Below, in pieces: positions 27,209 to 36,909 of a DNA stretch of 64,000 nucleotides. A model generated the notes under the pieces. That model saw only the letters and a list, made by a program, of their open reading frames with translations, made no database searches and was not told the origin of the DNA. Numbering within the stretch: position 1 is the first letter of the stretch; the number at the start of each line of letters is the position of its first letter. The DNA comes from Motiliproteus sp036961355 (GTDB lineage Bacteria; Pseudomonadota; Gammaproteobacteria; Pseudomonadales; Balneatricaceae), in NCBI GenBank assembly GCA_036961355.1, contig JBALVL010000005.1, positions 92,462 through 156,461 of the forward strand, written 5' to 3'. Made by a program: the position numbers and the translations under genes.

Positions 27209-27598
27209 ATGAATGTAAATACTGAGATCTCGATTGGCGAATTTTTCGACAAGCTAACCATCCTGGAAATTAAGCAGGAGCGGATCAGTGACCCGGCCAA
27301 ACTGGCCAACGTCAACCACGAGCTGGAAGTACTAAACAAAATCCTAGCTGGGCTGACCTTCGACCGTGAACAGGTTGCAGCCGAAGTAGCCTCTTTAAAG
27401 AGCATCAACGAAGAGCTATGGGTGATCGAAGACGATATCCGCGAGAAGGAATCCGCCAAAGAGTTCGACCAGAAATTTATTGAAATCGCACGTGCTGTTT
27501 ACTACACCAACGACAAACGTTGCGATGTAAAACGCGATATCAACATCAAGCTGGGATCTGATTTCATCGAAGAGAAGTCTTACGAAGACTACACCTAG
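27209..27598 (+). CDS. DUF6165 family protein
   Basis: A 129-residue soluble, largely helical protein matching the DUF6165 pattern: an N-terminal IGEFFDKLTILEIKQERI, central LWVIEDDIREKE, and C-terminal YYTNDKRCDVKRDIN then EEKSYEDYT. The family has no established function, but members are repeatedly found inside LPS and surface glycan loci of proteobacteria, as here between waaA and a phosphotransferase-like gene. Base composition is normal, in contrast to the AT-rich gene that follows. Confidence 0.8.
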   Translation: MNVNTEISIGEFFDKLTILEIKQERISDPAKLANVNHELEVLNKILAGLTFDREQVAAEVASLKSINEELWVIEDDIREKESAKEFDQKFIEIARAVYYTNDKRCDVKRDINIKLGSDFIEEKSYEDYT

Positions 27599-27822
27599 CA
27601 GGTTGTTGAAAACTGAGGGGCTGATTAGCGAGTTAGTGTTCGAGTCACATAGGTATACTGAAAATAAGTCAGAGTGAATTAAGACATATTTTTAGCGCCA
27701 CTAATTCGCTATCGTCAGTGTGGTATTTACTAACAGGGTTTATAACCTATCATCACTATGAGCAATAACATGGTGAGGTATCTGGCTTAGCTTCCCTAGT
27801 TTCATTACGGCTGAAAGAGATT

Positions 27823-28998
27823 ATGAGTAATTTGGTTGAAGTTATATCAGCAACCCTTGTTGCCGAAATAACCCGCATTGCATATTACTTAACAAAACCA
27901 TTTATCAAAAAAAGAATTTGGTTGCTTTGTGAAACAGAAACTCAAGCTCAAGAGAATGGCTATGAACTTTATCTTTGGCTAAAAAACCATGCCGGCGCTA
28001 TCGATGCGTATTACGTAATAGACAAAAACTCTCCCTCTATCGGGAAATTTGATACACGTGAAGAATGGTTAGCATTAGGCTCATTCAAGCAGCTATTTTA
28101 TATGTACCACGCAGAGGCTATCATTTCGACACATGGCCTATGGATGTTGCCAAACGAGTTAGGAATCCTGAAAAAACTCACCTTAAAAACACTTCAAGCT
28201 AAACGTGTTATGTTAGGCCACGGTATCGGTTTCCTAAAAAACGGAAAAGACTTCTACCATAAATCAGTATTTTCACTTAATGATCTTTTTGTAGCCGCGT
28301 CGCCAAAAGAGAAAGATATTTTCGTTAATGAATACGATTACCACGATGATGAAGTGGCCATAACAGGTTACCCACGTTTCGACATTATGACTGATCTCAG
28401 CGAAAAGTCACAATGGCAAAACTTAATTGTGTACATGCCTACATTTAGAGATAAAGAACAACATTTAGGCGCTGGTTTTAAAGAAACTGATTTATATAAA
28501 AACACTCAGTCTATGCTATGTAGCGAAAGTATAAAAAACAGCTTAGAGAAAAATAATGCTCATATAGCAATATATCTTCATCAAAATATCCAACATTATT
28601 CCCAGTATTTTGATGAATACTCTTCCGATAGAATCCATGTTATCAGGCAGGGAGAGTTTACGGTCACACAGCTTCTTAGAATGGGGAAATTACTTATAAC
28701 CGATTATTCAAGCGTCGTTTTCGACTTCGTTTATATGAAAAAACCGTTCATATCCTATCAGTTTGATTATGACAAATTTATTGAGGCAAGAAAACATAAA
28801 GCATTCATCGATATTAAAACCGACTTGCCTGGTTACGTAGTGAATGGTATAAACGAGCTAGAGGACACAATTGAAACTGTATTTTCAAATTGTTTTTCTT
28901 TGCAGCCTGAACATCAGAAAAAAATGGAAAAATATTTTAGCTTTCAAGATCAAGACAATTGTCAAAGAGTATTCCAAGCCATTACCACGAGACTATAG
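27823..28998 (+). CDS. CDP-glycerol glycerophosphotransferase-like enzyme (copy 1)
   Basis: A 391-residue TagB/TagF-type catalytic domain, which in teichoic acid synthesis moves a polyol phosphate from a CDP-polyol to a glycan. Visible are the helical membrane-associating N-terminus, GHGIGF with H133, the PTFRD segment, and TDYSSVVFDFVYMKKPF with D294 of the nucleotide site. In Gram-negatives such proteins decorate LPS or capsule. AT-rich codon use differs from waaA and points to acquisition. A paralogue with the same motif positions lies inverted at 37041-38219. Acceptor and donor are unknown. Confidence 0.78.
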   Translation: MSNLVEVISATLVAEITRIAYYLTKPFIKKRIWLLCETETQAQENGYELYLWLKNHAGAIDAYYVIDKNSPSIGKFDTREEWLALGSFKQLFYMYHAEAIISTHGLWMLPNELGILKKLTLKTLQAKRVMLGHGIGFLKNGKDFYHKSVFSLNDLFVAASPKEKDIFVNEYDYHDDEVAITGYPRFDIMTDLSEKSQWQNLIVYMPTFRDKEQHLGAGFKETDLYKNTQSMLCSESIKNSLEKNNAHIAIYLHQNIQHYSQYFDEYSSDRIHVIRQGEFTVTQLLRMGKLLITDYSSVVFDFVYMKKPFISYQFDYDKFIEARKHKAFIDIKTDLPGYVVNGINELEDTIETVFSNCFSLQPEHQKKMEKYFSFQDQDNCQRVFQAITTRL

Positions 28999-29105
28999 AT
29001 AAACTTATTTAAAACCTAGCGATAGCGCAGCTTGAACATTATAAATTAAAACAATTACTCTGCTATTAACAGCATAAGATCTCTATAAAATTAATAATTT
29101 ACTAA

Positions 29106-29858
29106 TTAAAAATTAGTCGATTTATTACACACTTTACTATTTAAAAAGCATTCAAGATCACTCGGTATACCAAGGCCATACATACCATCAGCCTCTTGCC
29201 CTATATTATAAACACCAACTTTAGCACCACCTTGAGCCATGAATGTATAGACAGGAGCCACATAGAACTCACCATTACTACGAATATTTTTATCAATCAT
29301 ATGGTCGGCATAACGACAAAAGTCTGTACCTTTTGAAAAGTTATAAACACCCACTGTTGCCTCATCTGAGATCACTACTTTTTCAACAACTTCACTGACT
29401 AATCCATAGCTATTAACTTTTGCGTAAGACCATTTTGGGTCATTGGCTTTCATGGTAAGCATTGAACCGTCGAGATTTCGAGAGACCATATCATTTAAAT
29501 ATGTATTTATATCAGCATCTATCCACTGATCAGAATTCGCTATCATTAAAGGCGTGTCATTCTCTATATATCCCCTCGCTTTCAGTACAGTAATTGCTGC
29601 TCCCTCAGTAATCCCATCAATACCAATTATTTCAAAATTTTCACACGATTTTTCAAAAATATTTTTTAAATTATATTTTTCCACATGTTCATTTTGACAT
29701 ATAAATATAAAGCGATGTTCACATTGTGGTTTAAGGTTATTAATAACAACCTCAATCATGTGCTTACCATTAACATCAATCAAAGGCTTTGGAAGCTGGA
29801 AACCGGCTTGAGAGAAACGACTACCTTTACCAGCCATAGGCACTACGATGTTTAGCAT
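29106..29858 (-). CDS. Sugar-phosphate-type nucleotidyltransferase
   Basis: A 250-residue NTP_transferase (GlmU/RmlA-like Rossmann) domain that should activate a phosphorylated sugar or alcohol as an NDP or CDP derivative. The signature is intact: PMAGKGSRF near the N-terminus, LPKPLIDVNG, and NSDQWID with the presumed metal-binding aspartate. There is no C-terminal hexapeptide repeat. Strongly AT-rich. The upstream gene on the same strand is a degenerate paralogue with an added domain. A role in making the donor for the nearby CDP-glycerol-transferase-like proteins is inference. Confidence 0.75.
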   Translation of the reverse strand: MLNIVVPMAGKGSRFSQAGFQLPKPLIDVNGKHMIEVVINNLKPQCEHRFIFICQNEHVEKYNLKNIFEKSCENFEIIGIDGITEGAAITVLKARGYIENDTPLMIANSDQWIDADINTYLNDMVSRNLDGSMLTMKANDPKWSYAKVNSYGLVSEVVEKVVISDEATVGVYNFSKGTDFCRYADHMIDKNIRSNGEFYVAPVYTFMAQGGAKVGVYNIGQEADGMYGLGIPSDLECFLNSKVCNKSTNF

Positions 29859-30033
29859 TATTTTTACCTTTTAGCGTATTCGTAATACAAAGCTAATTTT
29901 CTTAGCCTCTTAGATCTGGAAAATTATATTAATAACTCCATGACCAGATTAATAGTAGTACTTTGTAAAAAATATTTACAATTAGTGGCGTGAAACACGT
30001 GTGCTTATATAATTTGTGAAACCTAAAAACCCT

Positions 30034-31131
30034 TTATTGTTCCTGAATTTTTACCCTATTTAGGTAAATATTCATTTTAGACATTTTATGTTTCTTATTC
30101 CAATGAAATACACACGACCCCAGAAAACAGCCCTCATCCAAAGTCAACTCAAACTCTACAACACTGTTGCGATCACTTGTTACTAGAGTTTTTTTAGTAA
30201 CAAAGTCTAAACTCTCATTGTTAACGAAAAAACTGTTAATATACTGTACGGCATCCTCACTACCGTACATATTTCCTCCTGGTTGAACCAACCTAAAGTC
30301 ATCACTAATAAAACTTTTAACCATATCAATGTTTTTAGCACTAAATGCCGCTACATAATCTTTGGTCAATTTAGTAAGTAATTGTATAGAATGTTTTTTC
30401 TCAGCAACTATACTCTCTTCAAAATTTTCTAATGAATGCTCGTCATTTATATGGTAGTAGCGGCTTTTATCAATCGGCAAGGCTTTTACCTTTCCTCCGC
30501 TTAATATTATTTCATTGAGAGTTGGTGCAATAAAAAACAAATTGTTAACTTTGACATCTTTACGAATCATTGACTGGGCAGCATCAAAAAATGACTTAGC
30601 AGTTTTAAAGTAAAAAAGACCAGCAATGGCATTTTTACTAATTGGCATCTTCTCCGCTGCTTGTGTTACCAGTTGATCGTCACCTACCTTAACGTAAGAC
30701 CATTTCGGATGAATGGCCTCAAAAGTCAGCACCCCTGCATCGACCTTACTCTCTATAAAGTTATTTATGAATGAGGTAAGTTCGAAATCCAACACCTGTT
30801 CAAAACTAGAAATAATTAATGGCGCTTCAAGGTTTATATGTTCAATAGCAAGAAGAGCCGAACATGCAGCGCCCTGCGTTTTACTATTAATATTACAAAG
30901 AGAAATATCTTCTCCCAACAAAGGGAGTACTTTATTTAGTCTGAATTTTTCAGATTCATTTTTTGGGAGAGCAATAACGATATTTTTACTAAACTCAAGA
31001 TCTATAAAAGGTTTAGCAGCCCTTTCTACTAATAGTGACCCGCCTACATCGCTTAATATTTTCGGAAAAGTATTTATCGCGCTAGTTTGAAATGTATTTT
31101 TACCCGCCAAGGGGATTAAGATATTAATCAT
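30034..31131 (-). CDS. Degenerate nucleotidyltransferase fused to an NTF2-like domain
   Basis: 365 residues in two parts. Residues 1 to about 240 are a paralogue of the neighbouring nucleotidyltransferase (shared HPKWSYVKV, QGAAC, FYF segments) with key sites changed. The glycine-rich GKGSRF becomes GKNTFQ, losing the arginine, and NSDQ becomes SFEQ, losing the aspartate. Residues about 250-365 resemble an NTF2/SnoaL-like fold (YVAAFSAKNIDMVKSFISDD… through VVEFELTLDEG). It may be a non-catalytic partner or a repurposed enzyme. ATG 31131 overlaps the upstream HAD gene by 8 bp (ATGATTAA) with GGGG before it, implying coupled translation. Confidence 0.65.
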   Translation of the reverse strand: MINILIPLAGKNTFQTSAINTFPKILSDVGGSLLVERAAKPFIDLEFSKNIVIALPKNESEKFRLNKVLPLLGEDISLCNINSKTQGAACSALLAIEHINLEAPLIISSFEQVLDFELTSFINNFIESKVDAGVLTFEAIHPKWSYVKVGDDQLVTQAAEKMPISKNAIAGLFYFKTAKSFFDAAQSMIRKDVKVNNLFFIAPTLNEIILSGGKVKALPIDKSRYYHINDEHSLENFEESIVAEKKHSIQLLTKLTKDYVAAFSAKNIDMVKSFISDDFRLVQPGGNMYGSEDAVQYINSFFVNNESLDFVTKKTLVTSDRNSVVEFELTLDEGCFLGSCVFHWNKKHKMSKMNIYLNRVKIQEQ

Positions 31132-31759
31132 TGTTTTCAACCCCATGGATAAACTCTCTAATATTGTCGTAAGTTACATCATGTACTGTTTCTACTTGCA
31201 GCACATGTGCGCCTGACGCACGCGCTGCTTTTAATCCAATCTCATTATCTTCAACAATAATACACTCTTCTGGTTTTAGCCCTAACTGCTTAATTGCTAG
31301 ATTATAAATCTCTGGGTCAGGCTTGCCTTTACTCACATCCTGATTTGAAAGATATAAGTCTAAGTATTCCATTAAAGTTGATTTTTCCATCATCACTTTA
31401 ACAGTGTTACGAATAGAATTAGAGGCAACAGCTAATTTGTATCCATTTTCTCTTAATTTTGAAAGCGCATACTGATGATGAAAGACTGGTTTACACAGCT
31501 GGTGTGTTATATCCATTGTATACTGTTGTTTCATTTCATTAATAAAGCCATGAAGCTTTTTAGGCAACACGTGCGTTTTCGACAATAATTTAAGTTTCTG
31601 TGCTGTCGATAAGCCGTCAAAGGTACCTAAATGATCGTGCCGGGTGATCTCTAAGCCAAAAATAGCTAAAGACTTATTTAGCGCATCATAATGCCAATCT
31701 TTTGCATCAATGAGCACACCGTCCATATCAAAAATAACTGCTTTAACTTTGTTACTCAC
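31124..31759 (-). CDS. HAD-superfamily phosphatase or phosphomutase
   Basis: A 211-residue haloacid dehalogenase-like hydrolase of the beta-phosphoglucomutase/GPH class. Motif I is FDMDGVLID, the helical cap follows at about 15-80, motif II is the VASNS serine, motif III lies at KGKPDPEIY, and motif IV is IIVEDNEIGLKAA. The substrate is unknown; in this context it may act on a sugar or polyol phosphate used by the two following nucleotidyltransferase-like genes. The start is GTG 31759, which has AAGGAG seven bases upstream; longer frames lack such a site. Confidence 0.8.
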   Translation of the reverse strand: MSNKVKAVIFDMDGVLIDAKDWHYDALNKSLAIFGLEITRHDHLGTFDGLSTAQKLKLLSKTHVLPKKLHGFINEMKQQYTMDITHQLCKPVFHHQYALSKLRENGYKLAVASNSIRNTVKVMMEKSTLMEYLDLYLSNQDVSKGKPDPEIYNLAIKQLGLKPEECIIVEDNEIGLKAARASGAHVLQVETVHDVTYDNIREFIHGVENND

Positions 31760-31914
31760 AAACTTACTCCTTAGCACCGGAAGGGTTATCATCACATTGA
31801 TGCTATTCGTAGTGCCCCTTGCACACTTTATATACAAATCACTAGACGTATTATCTCAATGGCGGGCTTGGCTATTCGTCAACATCTTAGGTAAGTTTGA
31901 ATACCCTTTATCAA

Positions 31915-32925
31915 TTAGCTAGCACCTCGACCCAATACATTCAGGCAGGCCTCCTGTACAGCATCGACTGACGGTGGCCAGTCCGGATCGGGAATGGCGA
32001 TATCGTGGATATCGTAGCGCGGCCAATAGCGAAACGGATCACGGAAGAAAATTCCCACTGTCGGAGTCTCTGCCGCAATTGCTAGATGGCGAATACCTGT
32101 ATCATTGGAAACAACCAACTCAGCTCCCTTGATCACCTTGGTAGTATCTTCAATGTTATCAGCAATGATTGAACCGACATTCTCAAGATCTTGTAACGGT
32201 TCAAGAATCGGATCTGCCTTTTCCCACTCCTGAATGCCTTCCAAAACCAAATGTTCGTGGTTGGGATACCGTTCGGAAAGATCTCGCATTAACTCGGAAA
32301 AATGCGCTGAAGGCCAGCATTTGTCCAGCGATGATGCACCCGGGAAATAGATCAGATAAGGCTTATCACGCTTTAATGCCTCACCTGGGAGATTAAATTG
32401 ATGTGGATACGCCGTCTTGATACCCAACACATTGAGCATCATTAGCATATCACTGAGTTCAAAATTCAGATCAGACCGTGGAGTCGCCACATCATAGACT
32501 AAGCGTGCTTGGATCGAATTATAGGGGAAGCCTATCTTAAGTTTGGCCTTGTTAAGCAAGCAGGTCTTCATCGAGCGATTGGTTACCGCTAAATCAAAAA
32601 TGATATCTTGCTCACCTAACTCTTTGAATTGCTGTATTTTCTGGCGAACCGTCAGCTCTTTGTTGCTCCTGGCAGCCACAATATGTACTCGATCTATCAG
32701 GTCTTCCGGCATACCCCGTGTGTAATTACTGACGGCACTGAGCGTTATTATTGCGTTTGGAAAAGCCTTTCTAAGCTCGATTAGAAAAGGTCGGGTTAAT
32801 AACAGATCACCAAGAGCAGCATGCCGGATTACCGCGATTTTACGAACGCTCTCCGGTTCCATTGATGCCGCCATACGATGGCCTTTTTTGGACGCCCAAG
32901 CCCCTCGACCAAACCATAATTTCAT
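31915..32925 (-). CDS. GT9 heptosyltransferase-family glycosyltransferase
   Basis: A 336-residue ADP-heptose:LPS-type transferase. GT9 features are the N-terminal VIRHAALGDLLLTRPFLIEL and the C-terminal donor loop SNDTGIRHLAIA. The start at 32925 follows AGGGGCGTTGAC. It is divergent from msbA across 120 bp and its base composition is near normal, so it marks the edge of the AT-rich block. Which sugar it adds is not deducible; an outer-core heptose is likely. Confidence 0.8.
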   Translation of the reverse strand: MKLWFGRGAWASKKGHRMAASMEPESVRKIAVIRHAALGDLLLTRPFLIELRKAFPNAIITLSAVSNYTRGMPEDLIDRVHIVAARSNKELTVRQKIQQFKELGEQDIIFDLAVTNRSMKTCLLNKAKLKIGFPYNSIQARLVYDVATPRSDLNFELSDMLMMLNVLGIKTAYPHQFNLPGEALKRDKPYLIYFPGASSLDKCWPSAHFSELMRDLSERYPNHEHLVLEGIQEWEKADPILEPLQDLENVGSIIADNIEDTTKVIKGAELVVSNDTGIRHLAIAAETPTVGIFFRDPFRYWPRYDIHDIAIPDPDWPPSVDAVQEACLNVLGRGAS

Positions 32926-33045
32926 GTCAACGCCCCTGATTTCAAAGCTTAAAAGCAATAACAGTACATGGCTTGCATGCTACAATCCAACTCATTTACT
33001 GCGTACCTTTACCGTTTCATGGTTACTTTTTGATAAGGCCTTCTT

Positions 33046-34788
33046 TTGTCTTCCGATAATACGATCCCCAACAAAGTCATCCTTGCCCGTTTGTTTTCAT
33101 ATGTCCGCCAGCATTGGGGAAAATTTTCGATTGCGATCGGCTGTACCGCCGTAGTTGCGGCCACCGAGCCGGCCATGGCAGCATTGATGGAGCCATTGAT
33201 CGACGGCAGTTTCAACTCCAAAGACCCCCAAGCAATTATCTGGGTACCTCTAGCATTAATCGGCATCTTTTTTGTGAGAGGTGTTGCCCGGGTATTGAGT
33301 GCTCTGGGCATTACAGCCGTTGCCACTCAGGTGGTAATGCAACTGCGAATCGATCTGTATCATCACCTGCAGCAACTGCCACAATCCTTTATGGACCAAC
33401 AGGCCACTGGCAAGTTGCTATCCAAAGTGACCTACGATGTAGAGCAATTATCATCCACCGCTAGCCAGGTTTGGATGATATTGGTGCGGGATACACTGAT
33501 CGTAATCGGTTTGTTGGGATACTTGTTCTACCTTAACTGGCGCTTGTCACTTGTTCTGATTGTTCTGGCACCCGTCATTGCTATCATCATCAAGGTGGTC
33601 AGTAAAAGGATGCGCTCTTCTAGCAAGGCGCTTCAAAGCGATATGGGGCAGCTGACTCACCGCCTAGAGGAGAGTATCAAAGGGCATAAACTGATCAAGC
33701 TCTATGGTGCCGAACAACAAGAAAACAAAAAGTTTTTTAACGTGGTTAATAGCCTACGTCGTAACAATTTTAAGTTGAAAATGATTGCCGCGGCCAACTC
33801 GCCTATTATTCAGCAGGTTCTATCCATCGCCTTAGCATCGGTCGTTTATCTGGCCGCTTCGATGGAAGGTGATGCCAGCATGACCACAGGCCAGTTCGTG
33901 TCATTCTTCACCGCCATGGGCATGTTATTAGGGCCTATGCGCTCGCTAACCGGTGTGAATGAACAACTGCAGCGTGGCCTGGCTGCCGCCGACAGTGTTT
34001 TTCAGTTAATGGACGAAAGGAGTGAACAAGATACCGGTACTGAAGAATTAACCCGCTTTAGTGGCCACTTGGTGATCAAAGATCTTAGCTTTTCCTACAA
34101 CGAAGCTCTTCCAAACGCACTCAACAATATCAACCTGGAAATACAGCCCGGTGAAACTATCGCCTTTGTCGGTGCATCAGGAAGCGGTAAAACCACCCTG
34201 ACTCAGCTACTCCCCCGCTTTTATGAGATTCAACAAGGGCAGATTCTGTTCGATGGTATCGATAGCAGCACAATTAAACTCGATAGCTTGCGCAGCCAAA
34301 TCGCCTATGTTGATCAGGAAGTGCTGCTGTTTGACGAGAGTGTGGCCGATAACGTCGCCTTTGGCGGCGATCCAGAATTAGATCCGGAACGATTACAAAC
34401 CGCTCTACAGCACGCCCATGCTCAGGGTTTTGTTGAACAGCTGGAGTGCGGTGTCGACTCCAAGGTTGGAGAACAGGGCTCGCTTCTTTCCGGGGGCCAA
34501 AGGCAACGGCTAGCGCTGGCTCGAGCATTCTACAAAGATGCACCGCTACTCATTCTCGATGAAGCAACCTCTGCGTTAGATAACGAATCTGAACGTCAAG
34601 TCCAGGCAGCTTTGGAAGAGTTGTGCCAAGGACGCACCACCTTAGTGATCGCCCACCGACTATCGACGATCGAAAAGGCCGATCGTATCGTGGTGATGTC
34701 TGACGGTGAAATAATCGAAACGGGCAACCACCAGCAATTGCTGGATCATGGTGGTCTTTACCGCGACCTTTACCAAGAGATGCACTAA
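33046..34788 (+). CDS. msbA: Lipid A flippase MsbA
   Basis: Flips core-lipid A across the inner membrane before LPS export. The 580-residue half-transporter has six N-terminal transmembrane helices (to about residue 310) and a nucleotide-binding domain with Walker A GASGSGKTT (376-384), signature LSGGQRQR (481-488), Walker B LLILDEATSA (501-510) and the H-loop histidine in IAHRLS. The start appears to be TTG 33046 with AAGG upstream. Its stop overlaps the next start (TAATG), coupling it to the LpxL-like acyltransferase. Confidence 0.93.
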   Translation: MSSDNTIPNKVILARLFSYVRQHWGKFSIAIGCTAVVAATEPAMAALMEPLIDGSFNSKDPQAIIWVPLALIGIFFVRGVARVLSALGITAVATQVVMQLRIDLYHHLQQLPQSFMDQQATGKLLSKVTYDVEQLSSTASQVWMILVRDTLIVIGLLGYLFYLNWRLSLVLIVLAPVIAIIIKVVSKRMRSSSKALQSDMGQLTHRLEESIKGHKLIKLYGAEQQENKKFFNVVNSLRRNNFKLKMIAAANSPIIQQVLSIALASVVYLAASMEGDASMTTGQFVSFFTAMGMLLGPMRSLTGVNEQLQRGLAAADSVFQLMDERSEQDTGTEELTRFSGHLVIKDLSFSYNEALPNALNNINLEIQPGETIAFVGASGSGKTTLTQLLPRFYEIQQGQILFDGIDSSTIKLDSLRSQIAYVDQEVLLFDESVADNVAFGGDPELDPERLQTALQHAHAQGFVEQLECGVDSKVGEQGSLLSGGQRQRLALARAFYKDAPLLILDEATSALDNESERQVQAALEELCQGRTTLVIAHRLSTIEKADRIVVMSDGEIIETGNHQQLLDHGGLYRDLYQEMH

Positions 34789-35699
34789 TGATCCAGCCGG
34801 AGACCGTATCTTTAAAAAGCGTCTGCGGACCGAAATACTGGCCAGCATGGATCGGACTGGGGTTACTGCGACTAGGGATTCTGCTACCCTTTAGCTGGCA
34901 AGTTTGTATTGGTAAGGGAATCGGTAGAATACTGGCCAAGGTGGCTAGGAATCGCACGGAGGTAGCTAGGGCTAATATTCAGTACTGCTTTCCTAAACTT
35001 AATAAAGCAGAGCAACAAACGTTGGTTGAAAAACATTTTGCATCACTTGGTATCGCACTGTTCGAGACGGCTCAATGCTGGTGGGGTAGCCCCAAGCAAC
35101 TTGATCAACTAGTTAAAAGCATCGATGGTCTAGAGCATGTGCACGCCGCCCAGCAGAATGGTAACGGTGTGATCTTATTAAGCGCTCATTTCACCACACT
35201 CGAAATAAGCGCCAGACTGCTGGCAAAGCATTGCTTATTTGCCCCGGTTTACCGAAAGATGAACAGCAGGATTCAGGAATATTTCACCCAGCAAGGACGT
35301 AGTAAAGGTAGCGATGGTGGGGCGATCGCCCACACTAATATTAAAGGTATCATTCGCCAATTAAGAAAGGGTGGCGCTATCTGGTTCGCCTCCGACCAAC
35401 AGCATCAAGGTGGCAATAGTGCGCTGGTAAATTTTTGCGGCCAACCGGCGCATAGTGCAACAGGCACTTCTACCTTCGCAAAATTGGGCAAAGCTACTGT
35501 CATCCCCTTCTTCACCCGTAGGGTTAAGGACGGCTATGAACTCCAATTGCTGCCGGCACTGGAAAATTTCCCCTCCGGAGATAATCAAGCCGATACAGAA
35601 CGCTATCATCACCTGATTGAGCAGCAGATAGAGCTAGTACCTGAGCAATATCTATGGGTACACCGGCGGTTTAAGGATGCACCGGGAGCTCCCTACTGA
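34788..35699 (+). CDS. lpxL: Lipid A late acyltransferase, LpxL/HtrB family
   Basis: Adds a secondary acyl chain to Kdo-lipid IVA from acyl-ACP at the inner membrane. The 303 residues show an N-terminal membrane helix (about 20-45), the catalytic H-x4-E as HFTTLE in VILLSAHFTTLE, the later FASDQQHQGG loop, and the C-terminal YLWVHRRFK typical of the family. Coupled to msbA by a 1-bp overlap. Whether it is the LpxL or LpxM step is not decided by sequence alone. Confidence 0.85.
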   Translation: MIQPETVSLKSVCGPKYWPAWIGLGLLRLGILLPFSWQVCIGKGIGRILAKVARNRTEVARANIQYCFPKLNKAEQQTLVEKHFASLGIALFETAQCWWGSPKQLDQLVKSIDGLEHVHAAQQNGNGVILLSAHFTTLEISARLLAKHCLFAPVYRKMNSRIQEYFTQQGRSKGSDGGAIAHTNIKGIIRQLRKGGAIWFASDQQHQGGNSALVNFCGQPAHSATGTSTFAKLGKATVIPFFTRRVKDGYELQLLPALENFPSGDNQADTERYHHLIEQQIELVPEQYLWVHRRFKDAPGAPY

Positions 35700-35832
35700 T
35701 TAGCCGTGTGTTGTTATTGCAGCCCTAGTCGTATACGGCAGGTATTAATCATCGAAAAAAATAGAGTCAAATCGCAATCGATCAATGCGCATACTCAGCC
35801 TCATATAACTTACGGACTTGACTAATACATCA

Positions 35833-36909
35833 ATGATTAAACAAGTGATTTCACGGTTGCAGCTCGCTCGAGACGACATTCGGCGTTGGTTGGGCTTGCG
35901 CCTATTCGACCGCCCTAGAAGTGCTATGGACGTCCGTCGCCCAATGCATCACATATTGATTGTGCGCTGGGATGCGAAGTGGGGTGATGCTATTGTATCC
36001 TCCTTCTTCATTCCGGAATTAAAGAAACAATATCCCGAAGCACATATAACCGTATTAGCCCCTCCTTTTATGTCTGAATATTTCACCAATTACTTAGAAG
36101 CCGATAGGGTTCTTACGCTTCCAAAACGTCCTAAGTATCAGCAGTTAAAACAGGTGGCTGCAGAAATTGGTCACTGTGATATGGCCGTACACCTAAGCCC
36201 ACGATTGAGAATGAAGGATCTATACTTCTTCAACAAACTAAAGACCGACAGCATTGCAGGAATGGATGATGAGGTCAAAGCCATCAATCTCAAGCTCAAT
36301 AAACAAAGCAAGGGGGAGCACTATGCAGATATTTATAAAAATTTGTTGATTCAACTAGGCGTAGAGCAACCAAATTGTCAATACTTGGTACCACGCGAAA
36401 ATCGAAGTCAGAAGAACATCAATAACTTTCTAGAAGGGCTATCTACACCAGTTGTTGCGATCAACCCCTATGGTAGCGGGAGTTCCAGGCAGTTTACCCC
36501 AGCTAGCATCAAGTTACTGATTAACGCTATTAACAAGCTAGAGTTAAATCTAACCCTGTGTATTTTACTGACCCCTGATAAAAAACAAGATGTTAAAAAT
36601 ATTTGTAGCCAGTTTGATAATGTAATCGCCTACCTGGAAACACAGAGCATCTATGACTCGATCGAAATAATTGCTCGTGCTAATTGGGTCATCTCGGTGG
36701 ATACTGCTATCGTTCACATTGCAACCGGACTAAATAAGCCAACACTAGCGCTGTATAATCCAGATGTAGAAAACTATAATCGCTGGCATCCGAACAACCC
36801 TAAGGCTCTATCCTTTAATTCAGAGCCAGAGACTGTTCCTGATATTAATTCTATTTCATGGCCAAAACTCTCCAATGAAATCATCAAACTTTTTAAAATA
36901 AATCCTTGA
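35833..36909 (+). CDS. GT9 family glycosyltransferase
   Basis: A 358-residue GT9 protein. The opening HILIVRWDAKWGDAIVSSFF is a variant of the usual R-x-x-x-x-GD motif, and the donor loop is SVDTAIVHIATGLNKPTLAL. It lies 133 bp after the LpxL-like gene on the same strand. Base composition becomes more AT-rich along its length. Neither the ATG (35833) nor a TTG 15 bp upstream has a good ribosome site. The sugar is unknown. Confidence 0.72.
   Translation: MIKQVISRLQLARDDIRRWLGLRLFDRPRSAMDVRRPMHHILIVRWDAKWGDAIVSSFFIPELKKQYPEAHITVLAPPFMSEYFTNYLEADRVLTLPKRPKYQQLKQVAAEIGHCDMAVHLSPRLRMKDLYFFNKLKTDSIAGMDDEVKAINLKLNKQSKGEHYADIYKNLLIQLGVEQPNCQYLVPRENRSQKNINNFLEGLSTPVVAINPYGSGSSRQFTPASIKLLINAINKLELNLTLCILLTPDKKQDVKNICSQFDNVIAYLETQSIYDSIEIIARANWVISVDTAIVHIATGLNKPTLALYNPDVENYNRWHPNNPKALSFNSEPETVPDINSISWPKLSNEIIKLFKINP

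Noticed and set aside
26923..27459. 178-codon minus-strand frame across the DUF6165 gene
   Set aside because: It is antisense to a recognisable conserved protein, has biased serine-rich composition in the overlapped part and no ribosome site.
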